A stretch of DNA of 64,000 nt from CBDESN01 sp965242495 (GTDB taxonomy: Bacteria; Pseudomonadota; Alphaproteobacteria; MPNO01), in contig OZ251446.1 in NCBI GenBank assembly GCA_965242495.1, forward strand, positions 3,658,001 through 3,722,000, in the 5' to 3' direction. Below are positions 15,411 to 23,370 of the stretch, piece after piece. The stretch's first letter is position 1. Each line of letters starts with the position of its first letter. The notes beneath the pieces are model-generated. The model was not told the DNA's origin, searched no databases, and saw nothing but the letters and a program-made list of their open reading frames with translations. The translations under genes and the position numbers were made by a program.

Positions 15411-16684
15411 CGGGCGCCTCCCCGGCCTTCATCCACGTCGCGGCTCGTCAAAGATACGTGGCGATCGCGGAAGCGCGCCGCCCACCAGTCTTTCAGCAGG
15501 CGCGACGGGAAACGATGGCCGTCGCCGCCCGCTTCGAGATAGCCGTCGTGCTCCAGGATTTCGAGCGCCTCCCGGACACGGCCGGGCGCGTCGTCGCTCA
15601 CCGCGACGTAGGATCGTTCCGCGGCGTAGGATCGTTCCAAGGCGCGCCGCGCGTCCGCCGTGAACACGTCTTGCGTCGCGGCCTCGGCCAGTATCTCCAT
15701 GGCGATCGTATGGCTCCTGTCGTCGTCCAGCGCGTGCCGGAGGCGTGACATGTAATGGGCGAGATCGTTCTGCCCCAACGGTCCGAGAAGCTCGCAGTAG
15801 ACCTCGTCGACGTCCGTCAACGTTATCCGGTCGCGCCCGCGCATCGCGGCGAAGTCGCGCAGACGGGCGAAGAAGGTCTGCACATGGTGAGGAATGCCGA
15901 TGCCGAGCTGGTCGTACACGGCGTCCGCCACGCCGTCGTCGACCGGCAATCCATCTACTTCGGCGAGGCGCCGGAAACATGCGACGCTGGCTTCGCGGCT
16001 CCACGGCCCCAGGCGGAAGTCGTCGAGATGGTTGATGCGGTCGGACAAGCCGAGCCGCCGCGCCAGGGGCGCGAGTCCGATGCTGCCCGACAGGACGAGC
16101 ACCGGGGAGCCGTCTTCGAGGCGCTGGGCTGCGGCGCGCAACCAGCTCAGAAACTCCTCGACTCGCCGTTCGCCGTCGTCGCCGCGAAGCATCCGCTTGA
16201 GAAAGATCGGCAACTCGTCGATGACCAGCAGAACCGGCTCGTCATGCGCGGCGCAGTCCCGGATCAGGCCTTCGCCGCGGCGCCGCCAGTTTCCGGCGTC
16301 CAGCCCGGAGCGGAACTTGATGCGGAGGCGGCGCACGTCGATCTCCTCGACGTTCCCGGGGATCCAGCGCTTCATCCGCTCGGCGAACCGCGGCGCAATC
16401 GGGCTGTCATGGGCCGCCGCAGCGACGTCGGCGACCACGTCTTCCGGACAGGCCGCGCCTTCTACGTCGGCGAAGAGGAACACCCATCCCCGGCCTTGGA
16501 GCCGCCGGCCGAGCTCGCGGAGGATGCTGGTCTTGCCGATCCGCCGCTGCCCGGTCAGCAGCAGATGGTTGCGGTCGAGGATTCGCGCTTCCAGCTGCGT
16601 CAACTCGGTTTCGCGGTCGAAGAAGTCGTCGCCGGTCACCCAGCGGCCAGTGGAGGATCTCAAGGCCGGTCCGCTCCTGCGCAT
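15407..16684 (-). CDS. AAA-family ATPase (ORC/CDC6 or archaeal-ATPase-like)
   Basis: A 425-residue ATPase. Walker A is LLTGQRRIGKTSILREL (42-58) and Walker B VLLVIDELPIFL (151-162). A sensor-like strand VLVLSGSIGLAPL is at about 195-207. The C-terminal 150 residues look like winged-helix domains (HTIAMEILAEAATQDVF; RVREALEILEHDGYLE). First gene of a two-gene operon with the TPR-ATPase, with a 4-bp overlap. ATG 16684 lies only about 8 nt from the predicted transcription start and has no Shine-Dalgarno, so the mRNA may be leaderless. GTG 16639 is an alternative. A possible model is one ATPase loading or regulating the other, but no function is known. Confidence 0.85.
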   Translation of the reverse strand: MRRSGPALRSSTGRWVTGDDFFDRETELTQLEARILDRNHLLLTGQRRIGKTSILRELGRRLQGRGWVFLFADVEGAACPEDVVADVAAAAHDSPIAPRFAERMKRWIPGNVEEIDVRRLRIKFRSGLDAGNWRRRGEGLIRDCAAHDEPVLLVIDELPIFLKRMLRGDDGERRVEEFLSWLRAAAQRLEDGSPVLVLSGSIGLAPLARRLGLSDRINHLDDFRLGPWSREASVACFRRLAEVDGLPVDDGVADAVYDQLGIGIPHHVQTFFARLRDFAAMRGRDRITLTDVDEVYCELLGPLGQNDLAHYMSRLRHALDDDRSHTIAMEILAEAATQDVFTADARRALERSYAAERSYVAVSDDAPGRVREALEILEHDGYLEAGGDGHRFPSRLLKDWWAARFRDRHVSLTSRDVDEGRGGAR

Positions 16685-16698
16685 CGGATTCGTTGAAC

Positions 16699-16727
16699 GA
16701 TATAGGGGTCAACAGATCCGTTGTCAA
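16699..16727 (-). promoter_or_regulatory. Consensus sigma-70 promoter of the ATPase pair
   Basis: On the minus strand, TTGACA (16727-16722) and TATATC (16704-16699) are separated by 17 bp. Predicted start is near 16692, about 8 nt before ATG 16684. The -35 box and most of the spacer lie inside one arm of the perfect inverted repeat at 16707-16756, so a protein bound to the repeat would block RNA polymerase. Confidence 0.75.
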
Positions 16728-16756
16728 CTAAATTGTTGACAACGGATCTGTTGACC
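16707..16756. promoter_or_regulatory. Perfect inverted repeat, 22-bp arms with 6-bp spacer (probable operator)
   Basis: Arms 16707-16728 and 16735-16756 are exact reverse complements around the spacer TAAATT. Each arm carries two GTTGAC-type half-sites (GGTCAACAG and TTGTCAAC), so four half-sites are present. It lies between the stop of the acyl-CoA ligase (16767) and the ATPase ATG. There is no T-run on either side, which argues against an intrinsic terminator. Overlap with the promoter favours an operator. No repressor gene is adjacent, but either ATPase has winged-helix parts that could bind it. Confidence 0.75.
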
Positions 16757-16766
16757 GGACGGGCCG

Positions 16767-18410
16767 CTACCGTTCGCCCAGCTCGCGCGCGCGTTCGCGG
16801 AGGATGAACTTCTGGATCTTGCCGGTGGAGGTCTTGGGGAGCGGGCCGAAAACGACGGTGCGGGGAGCCTTGAAGCGGGCCATGCGGTCGCGGCAGAAGG
16901 CGATGATCTCCTCCGCCGTGGCCGCGGCGCCCTCCTTGAGGGTGACGAAGGCGCAGGGGCTCTCGCCCCATCTGGCGTCGGGGCGGGCTGCGACCGCGGC
17001 TTCGAGCACGGCGGGATGGCGGTACAGCACGCCCTCGACCTCGATGCTCGAAATGTTCTCGCCGCCCGAGATGATGATGTCCTTGGACCGGTCCTTGAGC
17101 TCGATATAGCCGTCGGCGTGGCGGACCGCCAGATCGCCCGAATGGAACCAGCCGCCGGCGAAGGCCTCGCGCGTGGCCCCGGCGTCCTTCAGATAGCCCT
17201 TCATCATCACGTTGCCGCGATGGAACACCTCGCCCAGGGTGGCGCCGTCCGCGGGCACCGGCGCCAGCGTCGCCGGGTCGGCCACCATCAGCCCGTCCTG
17301 GACGGGGTAGGCCACGCCCTGGCGCGCCTTGAGCGCGGCGCGTTCGGCCGCGGGGCGGGCGTCCCACTCGTCATGCCAGCTGCACACCACGTCGGGCCCG
17401 TAGGTCTCGGTCAGCCCGTAGACATGGGTGACGCGGAAGCCCATGCCTTCCATCGCCTCGATCACGGCCGCGGGCGGGGCGGCGCCGGCGGTCATCGCCT
17501 CGACCCTGCGCGCGAGCGGGCGGCGTTCGCCGGCGGGCGCGTTCGCCAGCATGTTGAGGACGATCGGCGCGCCGCAGAAATGGGTCACCCCGTGATCGGC
17601 GAGGGCCCGGAAGATCGGCCCCGGCTCCACCCGGCGCAGGCAGACATGCGCGCCGCCCAGCGCGGTCACGGTCCAGGGGAAGCACCAGCCGTTGCAGTGG
17701 AACATCGGCAGGGTCCAGAGATAGACCGGATGCGGCGGGATCGCCTGGGCCAGCACGTTGCCGATGGCGTTGAGCCAGGCGCCGCGATGGGAATAGACCA
17801 CGCCCTTGGGGTTCCCGGTCGTGCCGGAGGTGTAGTTGAGGGCGATCGCGTCCCATTCGTCGGCAGGGGGCCGCCAGACGAAATCGGGGTCGCCGCCGTC
17901 GAGGAGCGACTCGTAGTCGCCCTCGCCGACCGGTCCGCCTTCGGGGGCGAGCGGATCGTCGATGTCGATCGCCGCCGGCCTCCGGCGGAGCCGCCCGAGC
18001 GCGTCGGCGGCGACGGCGGAAAACTCCCGATCCACCAGCAGCAGCCTGGCTTCGCCATGCTCCAGAATGTAGGCGATCGTCTCGGCGTCGAGGCGGGTGT
18101 TGATCGCGTTGAGGACGGCGCCCGCCATGGGCACGCCGAAATGAGCCTCCAGAAGCGCGGGGACGTTGGGCGCAAGGACGGCGACGCAATCGCCCTTGCC
18201 GATACCGCGCCGGGCGAGCGCGCCGGCGAGCCGCCGGCAGCGGGCGTAGGTTTCGGCCCAGACGAAGCGGCGTTCGCCATGGATCGCCGAAACCCGGTCG
18301 GGAAAGACCGCGGCGGCGCGGACGAGGAAGCTCAGCGGGGTGAGCGGCGCGAAGTTGGCCGCGTTGCGGTCGAGGTCGGTTTCGAACGGGTTGGCGCGCC
18401 GTCCGGTCAT
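16767..18410 (-). CDS. Acyl-CoA ligase (AMP-binding, DmdB/medium-chain type)
   Basis: A 547-residue ANL ligase forming acyl-CoA from a fatty or methylthio-type acid, ATP and CoA. Visible are NYTSGTTGNPKGVVYSHRG (about 190-208), YGLTETYGP (about 325), GWFHSGDLAVRHADGYIELK, DRSKDIIISGGENISSIEVE and the catalytic lysine motif STGKIQKFILRERA. The N-terminal ANFAPLTPLSFLVRAA is typical of the group annotated as 3-methylmercaptopropionyl-CoA ligase or acyl-CoA synthetase. ATG 18410 is chosen because the longer upstream frame lacks similarity. It stands alone here; chain-length preference cannot be read. Confidence 0.9.
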   Translation of the reverse strand: MTGRRANPFETDLDRNAANFAPLTPLSFLVRAAAVFPDRVSAIHGERRFVWAETYARCRRLAGALARRGIGKGDCVAVLAPNVPALLEAHFGVPMAGAVLNAINTRLDAETIAYILEHGEARLLLVDREFSAVAADALGRLRRRPAAIDIDDPLAPEGGPVGEGDYESLLDGGDPDFVWRPPADEWDAIALNYTSGTTGNPKGVVYSHRGAWLNAIGNVLAQAIPPHPVYLWTLPMFHCNGWCFPWTVTALGGAHVCLRRVEPGPIFRALADHGVTHFCGAPIVLNMLANAPAGERRPLARRVEAMTAGAAPPAAVIEAMEGMGFRVTHVYGLTETYGPDVVCSWHDEWDARPAAERAALKARQGVAYPVQDGLMVADPATLAPVPADGATLGEVFHRGNVMMKGYLKDAGATREAFAGGWFHSGDLAVRHADGYIELKDRSKDIIISGGENISSIEVEGVLYRHPAVLEAAVAARPDARWGESPCAFVTLKEGAAATAEEIIAFCRDRMARFKAPRTVVFGPLPKTSTGKIQKFILRERARELGER

Positions 18411-18550
18411 CGGCAGTCTTCTCGTCGATCTTCCCGCCCGGGCCGCCGGGCGCCCGATGCGGCCGCAGGATAGGGAGCGAATCCCGGCTGACAAGAGCGA
18501 GGATCGGCCGACCGCGCGGCGCAAGCGGGATTCACGGCGACGGGGAGAGA

Positions 18551-19138
18551 TCAGCTCTCCCGATCCGGGAGAGGGATGCCGTTGTCCATCGCATAGAACA
18601 GCCTGGCGATCGCAAAGGTGATGCGGGCGTCCTCCGAGGCGCCGTGTCGGGCGCCCGCCCTGCCCGCGACCCCCATCGCCGCCGCCGCGGCGTCCAGATT
18701 GCTGCCCTCGCGCCGCCCGCCGTTGAACCGTTGGAACCGCAGCATGGTGCAGTAGGTCCCGTTGCCGGAGAGGGTGCGGAGGCCGGCCCGCGCGAACTCG
18801 ACGTTCAGGAAGCGTTCGTCGAATGCGGCGTTATGGGCGATGACCGGCCGGCGGCCGATGAAGTCCCGAAACCGCCGGGCGCCCGCCGCGAATCCGGGCT
18901 TGCCGGCCACGTCCTCGTCGGTGACGCCGTGCACCCGGGACGCATGATCCGGGATCGGCCGTTCCGGGTTCACCATCGCGGCCATGGTCTCGCCGTCGAG
19001 CGTCCGCGGTTCGGCGGCGAGGTCGGCGAAACGCGCGCGGACCATCGCGATCTCCACGATCCGGTCGGTCGCGGGGTCGAAGCCCGTGGTCTCCACATCG
19101 ACCACGACCGCCTCGCGGAAGCCGCGAAAAGCCGTCAT
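18551..19138 (-). CDS. DnaQ-like 3'-5' exonuclease (DEDDh)
   Basis: A 195-residue exonuclease fold. Exo I is VVDVETTGFDP (about 12-22), Exo II VIAHNAAFDERFLN (about 97-110) and Exo III ARHGASEDARIT (about 162-173, with the His and Asp of the DEDDh type). YCTMLRFQRFNGGRREGSN precedes Exo III. It has no polymerase or BRCT part and is not the polymerase III epsilon subunit by length, so a general nucleic-acid repair or RNA-trimming role is most likely. It is 28 bp upstream of, and on the same strand as, the amidohydrolase stop. Confidence 0.9.
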   Translation of the reverse strand: MTAFRGFREAVVVDVETTGFDPATDRIVEIAMVRARFADLAAEPRTLDGETMAAMVNPERPIPDHASRVHGVTDEDVAGKPGFAAGARRFRDFIGRRPVIAHNAAFDERFLNVEFARAGLRTLSGNGTYCTMLRFQRFNGGRREGSNLDAAAAAMGVAGRAGARHGASEDARITFAIARLFYAMDNGIPLPDRES

Positions 19139-19165
19139 TCGCTCGTCCTTCCGGCCCTTGCGGGA

Positions 19166-20053
19166 TCACAGCCCGAACAGCTTGCGGGCGTTGTCGCGAA
19201 GGACCTTCCGCTTGGCCTCGGGGCGCCAGGACAGACGGGCGACGTCGTCCATGGCGCGTTCGGGGTCCACGACCGGCCAATCGGTCCCGAACAGCACCTT
19301 GTCCTGGCCGTGGCCGTTCATGTAGCCCCGCGTCGCCTCGGGCCAGTGCTTGGGCGCGTAGGCGTCGAGGCCGATATGGACGTTGGGGTGCTTCCAGGCG
19401 ACCGAGATCATCTCTTCATGCCACGGATAGCCGATATGGATGCCGATCAGCGCGAGCTCCGGAAAGTCGATCGCGATCCGGTCGAGACAGATCGGCCGTC
19501 CGACGCTGGGAAGCCGGCGGCCCTCGCGGTAGACGAGGCATTGGCCGACCTGCAGCATCACCGGAATACCGAGTTCGCAGCACTTGGCGTAGAAGGGGTA
19601 GTATCTCGGCGCGTCGGGCGGCTCCTCGAACCAGTGCGGGTAGAGATGCCCGCCGACGAAGCCGTAGGCGCGGACGGCCTCCTCGAAGTCGCGGAGGCCG
19701 GCCACGATGTCGGACGGGTCGATGCCGGCGAGCCCGGCGAAGCGGTCGGGCCGGCGGCGGACGAGCGAGGCGACGTATTCGTAAGGCATATGCGCCGACC
19801 CGCGCCGTCGGAGATCGCCCGACCGCGACGCCGCCAGGAAAGACCGTTCGATGCCGGCGCGGTCCATCATGCCGACATAGGTCTCGATCGGGACGCCGTC
19901 GCGATGTTCGGGCTTGACCCGGACCTTGTCGCGGAAGTTCCGGTCGAACGACACGTAGCCCCTCTCCAGGGCTTCCGGCGTGAACGCATTGCAGACGATG
20001 TCGATCGCCGCATAGTCCTCGCCGGCGACGGCGGTCGTGGCGTCGGCTGTCAT
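19166..20053 (-). CDS. Amidohydrolase-fold protein (ACMSD-like) lacking the HxH metal motif
   Basis: A 295-residue TIM-barrel protein of the amidohydrolase_2 group: FAGLAGIDPSD (about 115), GGHLYPHWFEEPP, LIGIHIGYPWHEEM and the C-terminal FGTDWPVVDPERA aspartate. Where most members have D-x-H-x-H at the first strand, this one has AAIDIVCNAFTPEA, so two metal ligands are missing. Relatives with CN-x-F at this place are known and may hydrolyse carbon-carbon or thioester bonds without the usual binuclear metal. ATG 20053 is chosen. It is divergent from a CoA ligase and may act with it and the following CoA-transferase. Activity unproven. Confidence 0.85.
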   Translation of the reverse strand: MTADATTAVAGEDYAAIDIVCNAFTPEALERGYVSFDRNFRDKVRVKPEHRDGVPIETYVGMMDRAGIERSFLAASRSGDLRRRGSAHMPYEYVASLVRRRPDRFAGLAGIDPSDIVAGLRDFEEAVRAYGFVGGHLYPHWFEEPPDAPRYYPFYAKCCELGIPVMLQVGQCLVYREGRRLPSVGRPICLDRIAIDFPELALIGIHIGYPWHEEMISVAWKHPNVHIGLDAYAPKHWPEATRGYMNGHGQDKVLFGTDWPVVDPERAMDDVARLSWRPEAKRKVLRDNARKLFGL

Positions 20054-20166
20054 GGCGCCGGCTCCGGGATGATCGCCCGCGTCGTTCGGCCGCCGGCGTT
20101 TGGCGCCGCCCGACGGGCGCATTATCATCGCCTGCGCCGCCGACGCCACCCCCGACGACGGATGCG

Positions 20167-21654
20167 ATGAACCTCGCCGACATGCTCGAACGCAATGCGA
20201 GGCGCCGGCCCGACCATCCGGCCGTCGTCGAGGGACGCCGCGTGCTGACCCATGGCGCGTTCTCCGATCTGGTCGACCGCTGGGCGGCGCGCTTCGCGGA
20301 ACTCGGCGTCGGCGCGGGCGACATCGTGGGCGTCAACCTGAAGGACACCGCCGAGCATCTGGTGGCGCTCTACGCCGCGGCCCGCGCCGGGGCGGCGGTG
20401 CTGCCCATGGACTGGCGCTGGACCGAGGCCGAGAAGTCGCGCATCGCCGGGCATTTCGGGGCGAAATGCGTGCTGTCCGAACCCGAGGACGGCTTTGCCG
20501 ACCGCGCCGGCTCCTGGCGCAGCTTCCGCGTCGACCGGCGGTGGAAGGACGCGGTCGCCGGAACCCGCCCGGAGCGCGATTTCGCCCGGCCCGACGACGC
20601 GCCGCTGATGCTCTCGCTCTCGTCGGGAACGACCGGAACGCCCAAGGGACCGCTGGCCACCCACCGCCAGATGCTGGCGCGATTCATGATCTATTTCGTC
20701 ACCCTGGGGTTCGACGAACGGATCCGCTTCCTCTGCGCCACGCCGCTTTATTTCGGCGGATCGCGGGGCTATGCGATGTGCGCGCTCTATGCCGGCGGCA
20801 CGGTGATCCTGCACCCGCCTCCGTATGAGCCCGCCGATCTGGTCGCGGCGGCGAATGACGGGCGGGCCACGATGCTGTTCCTGGTGCCGACTCTGCTGCG
20901 CCGCGTGCTCGCTCTCGAGTTCGACGCCCCGCCGCCGGCGTTCCGCACGCTGGACGGCCTGTTCTCGACCGGCGCCGTCCTCCATCCCGAGGAGCGCGCG
21001 GACGTCATGACCCGGCTGTGTCCGCGCTACCTGAACCTGTACGGCTCGACCGATGGCGGCGGCTGCACGGCGCTCACCTGGCGCGATCCGGATACTGCCG
21101 CGGCCTCGGTCGGGCGCCCGGTGTTCGGGGCCGAACTCCAGATCGTCGACGACGACGACGACCCGGCCGAGGGCGGCGCGGTGGGCCGGATACGCTATCG
21201 CCACGCCGGCACGGCGTTCGGCTATCACAACGCGCCCGAGGCCAGCCGCGAGGCGTTCCGCGACGGTTGGTACTATCCGGGCGATCTCGGCTGGCTCGAC
21301 GCGGACGGATTCCTGTATCTGGCGGGCCGGTCGAAGGACGTGATCATCCGGGGCGGCGTCAACATCTACCCGGCCGAGATCGAGCACGCGCTGAGCCGCC
21401 ACCCCGCGGTCCACGAGGCGGCGGTCGTGGGCCGGCCCTCGCGCGAATACGGCGAGGAGACCGCGGCGTTCGTAGTCCTCGAAGCCGGGCGCGCGGGATC
21501 GGTCGACGGCGCCGAACTCATCGCCCATTGCGCGCGCACGCTCGCCCGCTACAAGCTGCCCCGCGACGTGCTGTTCGTGGACGACCTGCCCAAGAGCGGC
21601 GTGGGCAAGGTGCTGAAGAGCGCGCTCGCGGCCCGGCTCGAACCGCTGCCGTGA
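20167..21654 (+). CDS. AMP-dependent acyl-CoA ligase
   Basis: A 495-residue ANL ligase. Visible are SLSSGTTGTPKGPLATHRQ (about 150-168), LYGSTDGGGCTALTWRD (about 294-310), GWYYPGDLGWLDADGFLYLA, RSKDVIIRGGVNIYPAEIE and the lysine motif SGVGKVLKSALAARL. It starts at ATG 20167, 113 bp from the divergent amidohydrolase. A CaiB/BaiF CoA-transferase follows 33 bp downstream, so the pair may activate and interconvert CoA esters of the same acid. Substrate not predictable. Confidence 0.9.
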   Translation: MNLADMLERNARRRPDHPAVVEGRRVLTHGAFSDLVDRWAARFAELGVGAGDIVGVNLKDTAEHLVALYAAARAGAAVLPMDWRWTEAEKSRIAGHFGAKCVLSEPEDGFADRAGSWRSFRVDRRWKDAVAGTRPERDFARPDDAPLMLSLSSGTTGTPKGPLATHRQMLARFMIYFVTLGFDERIRFLCATPLYFGGSRGYAMCALYAGGTVILHPPPYEPADLVAAANDGRATMLFLVPTLLRRVLALEFDAPPPAFRTLDGLFSTGAVLHPEERADVMTRLCPRYLNLYGSTDGGGCTALTWRDPDTAAASVGRPVFGAELQIVDDDDDPAEGGAVGRIRYRHAGTAFGYHNAPEASREAFRDGWYYPGDLGWLDADGFLYLAGRSKDVIIRGGVNIYPAEIEHALSRHPAVHEAAVVGRPSREYGEETAAFVVLEAGRAGSVDGAELIAHCARTLARYKLPRDVLFVDDLPKSGVGKVLKSALAARLEPLP

Positions 21655-21687
21655 CGGATTCTCCTCCGCAAGGACGACGGTGAAGCG

Positions 21688-22857
21688 ATGGGACAGGTTC
21701 TCTCCGACTATACGGTTCTCGATCTGACCCGGGCCCGGGCGGGGCCGACCGCGGCCCGCCAGATGGCCGATTGGGGCGCGGACGTGATCAAGATCGAGGC
21801 GCCGGGGCAGGATGCGAGCGGCGACCTCGGCCGCCGCCACGGACCCGATTTCCAGAATCTCCACCGCAGCAAGCGCAGCATGACGCTGGACCTCAAGTCG
21901 GAGGCGGGGCGCGGGATCTTCCACCGCCTGGCGGCCGGGGCCGACGTGGTGATCGAGAACTACCGGCCCGGCGTGAAGCATCGGCTGGGTGTCGATTACG
22001 AGACGCTGGCGGCGATCAATCCCGGCGTCGTCTACGCCAGCATCTCGGGATTCGGCCAGGACGGCCCGTATCGCGACCGCCCCTGCCTCGACCAGATCGC
22101 CCAGGGCATCGGCGGCCATATGGCGCTCACGGGCGAGCCCGGCCGCGGGCCGATGCGCTCCGGCGCCGCGATCAGCGACGTGACCGCGGGCATCCTGGCG
22201 GCGAACGGCATTCTGCTGGCCCTGCTGGAGCGGGAGCGGTCGGGCAAGGGGCAATGGGTCCAGACCTCGCTGCTGGAAGCGCAGATCTTCCTGCTCGACT
22301 TTCAGGCCGCGCGATGGCTGGTCGACCGCGATCTGCCGCCGCAGGTCGGGAACGATCATCCCACCAACGTTCCGATGGGCGCGTTCGAGACCCGGGACGG
22401 CCATGTCAATATCGCGCCGATGCCCGATATGTGGCCCGGCTTCTGCCGCGCGATGGGGCTGGACGAGCTGATCGACCATCCCGACTACCGCACGCTGGAG
22501 GCGCGCTATCGCAACCGCGCGGCGCTCAACGCCGCGATCGCCGGGGCGGCGCGCGCGCGGTCGAGCGCCGACTGGATCGAGCGGCTCAACCGGGCCGGCA
22601 TCCCGTGCGGGCCGATCTATTCGCTCGACCAGACCTTCGCCGACCCCCAGGTGCGCCATGCGGGCATCGCGCAGCCGGTGGACTCGCCGGCGATGGGGCG
22701 AATCGAGCTGGTCGGCCAGCCGATCCGCCTGACGCGGACGCCGAGCCGCGCGCTCGCGCCCGCGCCCGAATACGGCGCGCATACCGCCGAGATCCTGACC
22801 GCGCTAGGCTATACGCCGGACGATCTCGCCGCGTTCGAAGCCGACGGCGCCGTGTAG
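21688..22857 (+). CDS. CaiB/BaiF family CoA-transferase
   Basis: Class III CoA-transferase of 389 residues that moves CoA between carboxylates without a free CoA intermediate. Seen are YTVLDLTRARAGPTAARQMADWGADVIKIE (read as consecutive shorter motifs), LHRSKRSMTLDLK, VVIENYRPGVKHRLG, SISGFGQDGPYRDRPCLDQIAQG with the catalytic aspartate in CLDQ (about D139), and NDHPTNVPMGAFETRDG. Length is normal. Same operon as the preceding ligase, 33 bp apart; a Nudix gene follows 21 bp later. Confidence 0.93.
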   Translation: MGQVLSDYTVLDLTRARAGPTAARQMADWGADVIKIEAPGQDASGDLGRRHGPDFQNLHRSKRSMTLDLKSEAGRGIFHRLAAGADVVIENYRPGVKHRLGVDYETLAAINPGVVYASISGFGQDGPYRDRPCLDQIAQGIGGHMALTGEPGRGPMRSGAAISDVTAGILAANGILLALLERERSGKGQWVQTSLLEAQIFLLDFQAARWLVDRDLPPQVGNDHPTNVPMGAFETRDGHVNIAPMPDMWPGFCRAMGLDELIDHPDYRTLEARYRNRAALNAAIAGAARARSSADWIERLNRAGIPCGPIYSLDQTFADPQVRHAGIAQPVDSPAMGRIELVGQPIRLTRTPSRALAPAPEYGAHTAEILTALGYTPDDLAAFEADGAV

Positions 22858-22878
22858 GGCGGAGGGCGCGGCTAGGTC

Positions 22879-23304
22879 ATGCCGGCGCCGAACTGCGCGG
22901 GCGGCATCGTCTTCCGGGACGATGGCGAGGAGGACGGCGGGGCCGCCGCCTATCTCCTGGTCCAGGCCAGCGGCAACCCGCTGCACTGGCTGTTCCCGAA
23001 GGGGCATATCGATCCCGGCGAGACCGACCGGACGGCGGCCCTGCGCGAGGTGGCGGAGGAGGCCGGCGTCGCCGCGGCGATCCTGGGCGAGGTCGGGACC
23101 GGCAGCTACGTCCATGACGGCGAGACGCTGCGCACGCGCTACTTCCTGATGCGCTACCGCGGCGAGGTCGCGCCCCTGGAGACGCGCGGGCGACTCTGGC
23201 GCCGCTTCGCCGAGGCGCAGGCGACGCTGTCGTTCGACGACCTCCGCCGTCTGCTGCGGACGGCCGATGCGCTGCGGCGACGATGCGGGGACCGGGGAAA
23301 TTAG
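22879..23304 (+). CDS. Nudix hydrolase
   Basis: A 141-residue hydrolase of a nucleoside-diphosphate-linked substrate. The full Nudix box runs from G42 (GHIDPGETD) through REVAEEAGV at 56-64. LHWLFPKGH precedes it, a start resembling MutT/Ap4A-type family members. Small single-domain protein, cytosolic. It follows the CoA-transferase by 21 bp and may share its transcript, but its job (house-cleaning or CoA/ADP-ribose-type turnover) is not clear from context. Confidence 0.9.
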   Translation: MPAPNCAGGIVFRDDGEEDGGAAAYLLVQASGNPLHWLFPKGHIDPGETDRTAALREVAEEAGVAAAILGEVGTGSYVHDGETLRTRYFLMRYRGEVAPLETRGRLWRRFAEAQATLSFDDLRRLLRTADALRRRCGDRGN

Positions 23305-23370
23305 CCCGCATTTCTCATGCTGGACACGGCCTGCGCGGCATCGTCGCGCCGGCGGGGCGAGAAATGCGGG

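Noticed and set aside
12996..15542. 848-codon open frame on the plus strand opposite the TPR-ATPase
   Set aside because: Its periodic sequence is the antisense image of the 129-bp repeats, and the minus-strand frame has clear ATPase and TPR motifs.
16707..16756. Intrinsic terminator for the acyl-CoA ligase
   Set aside because: The hairpin is perfect but not followed by a T-run on either strand, and it overlaps a consensus promoter for the next operon.
20125..22782. 885-codon open frame on the minus strand
   Set aside because: It is antisense to a well-supported CoA ligase and CoA-transferase and is rich in Arg, Ala, His and Gly, as is typical of shadows in GC-rich DNA.
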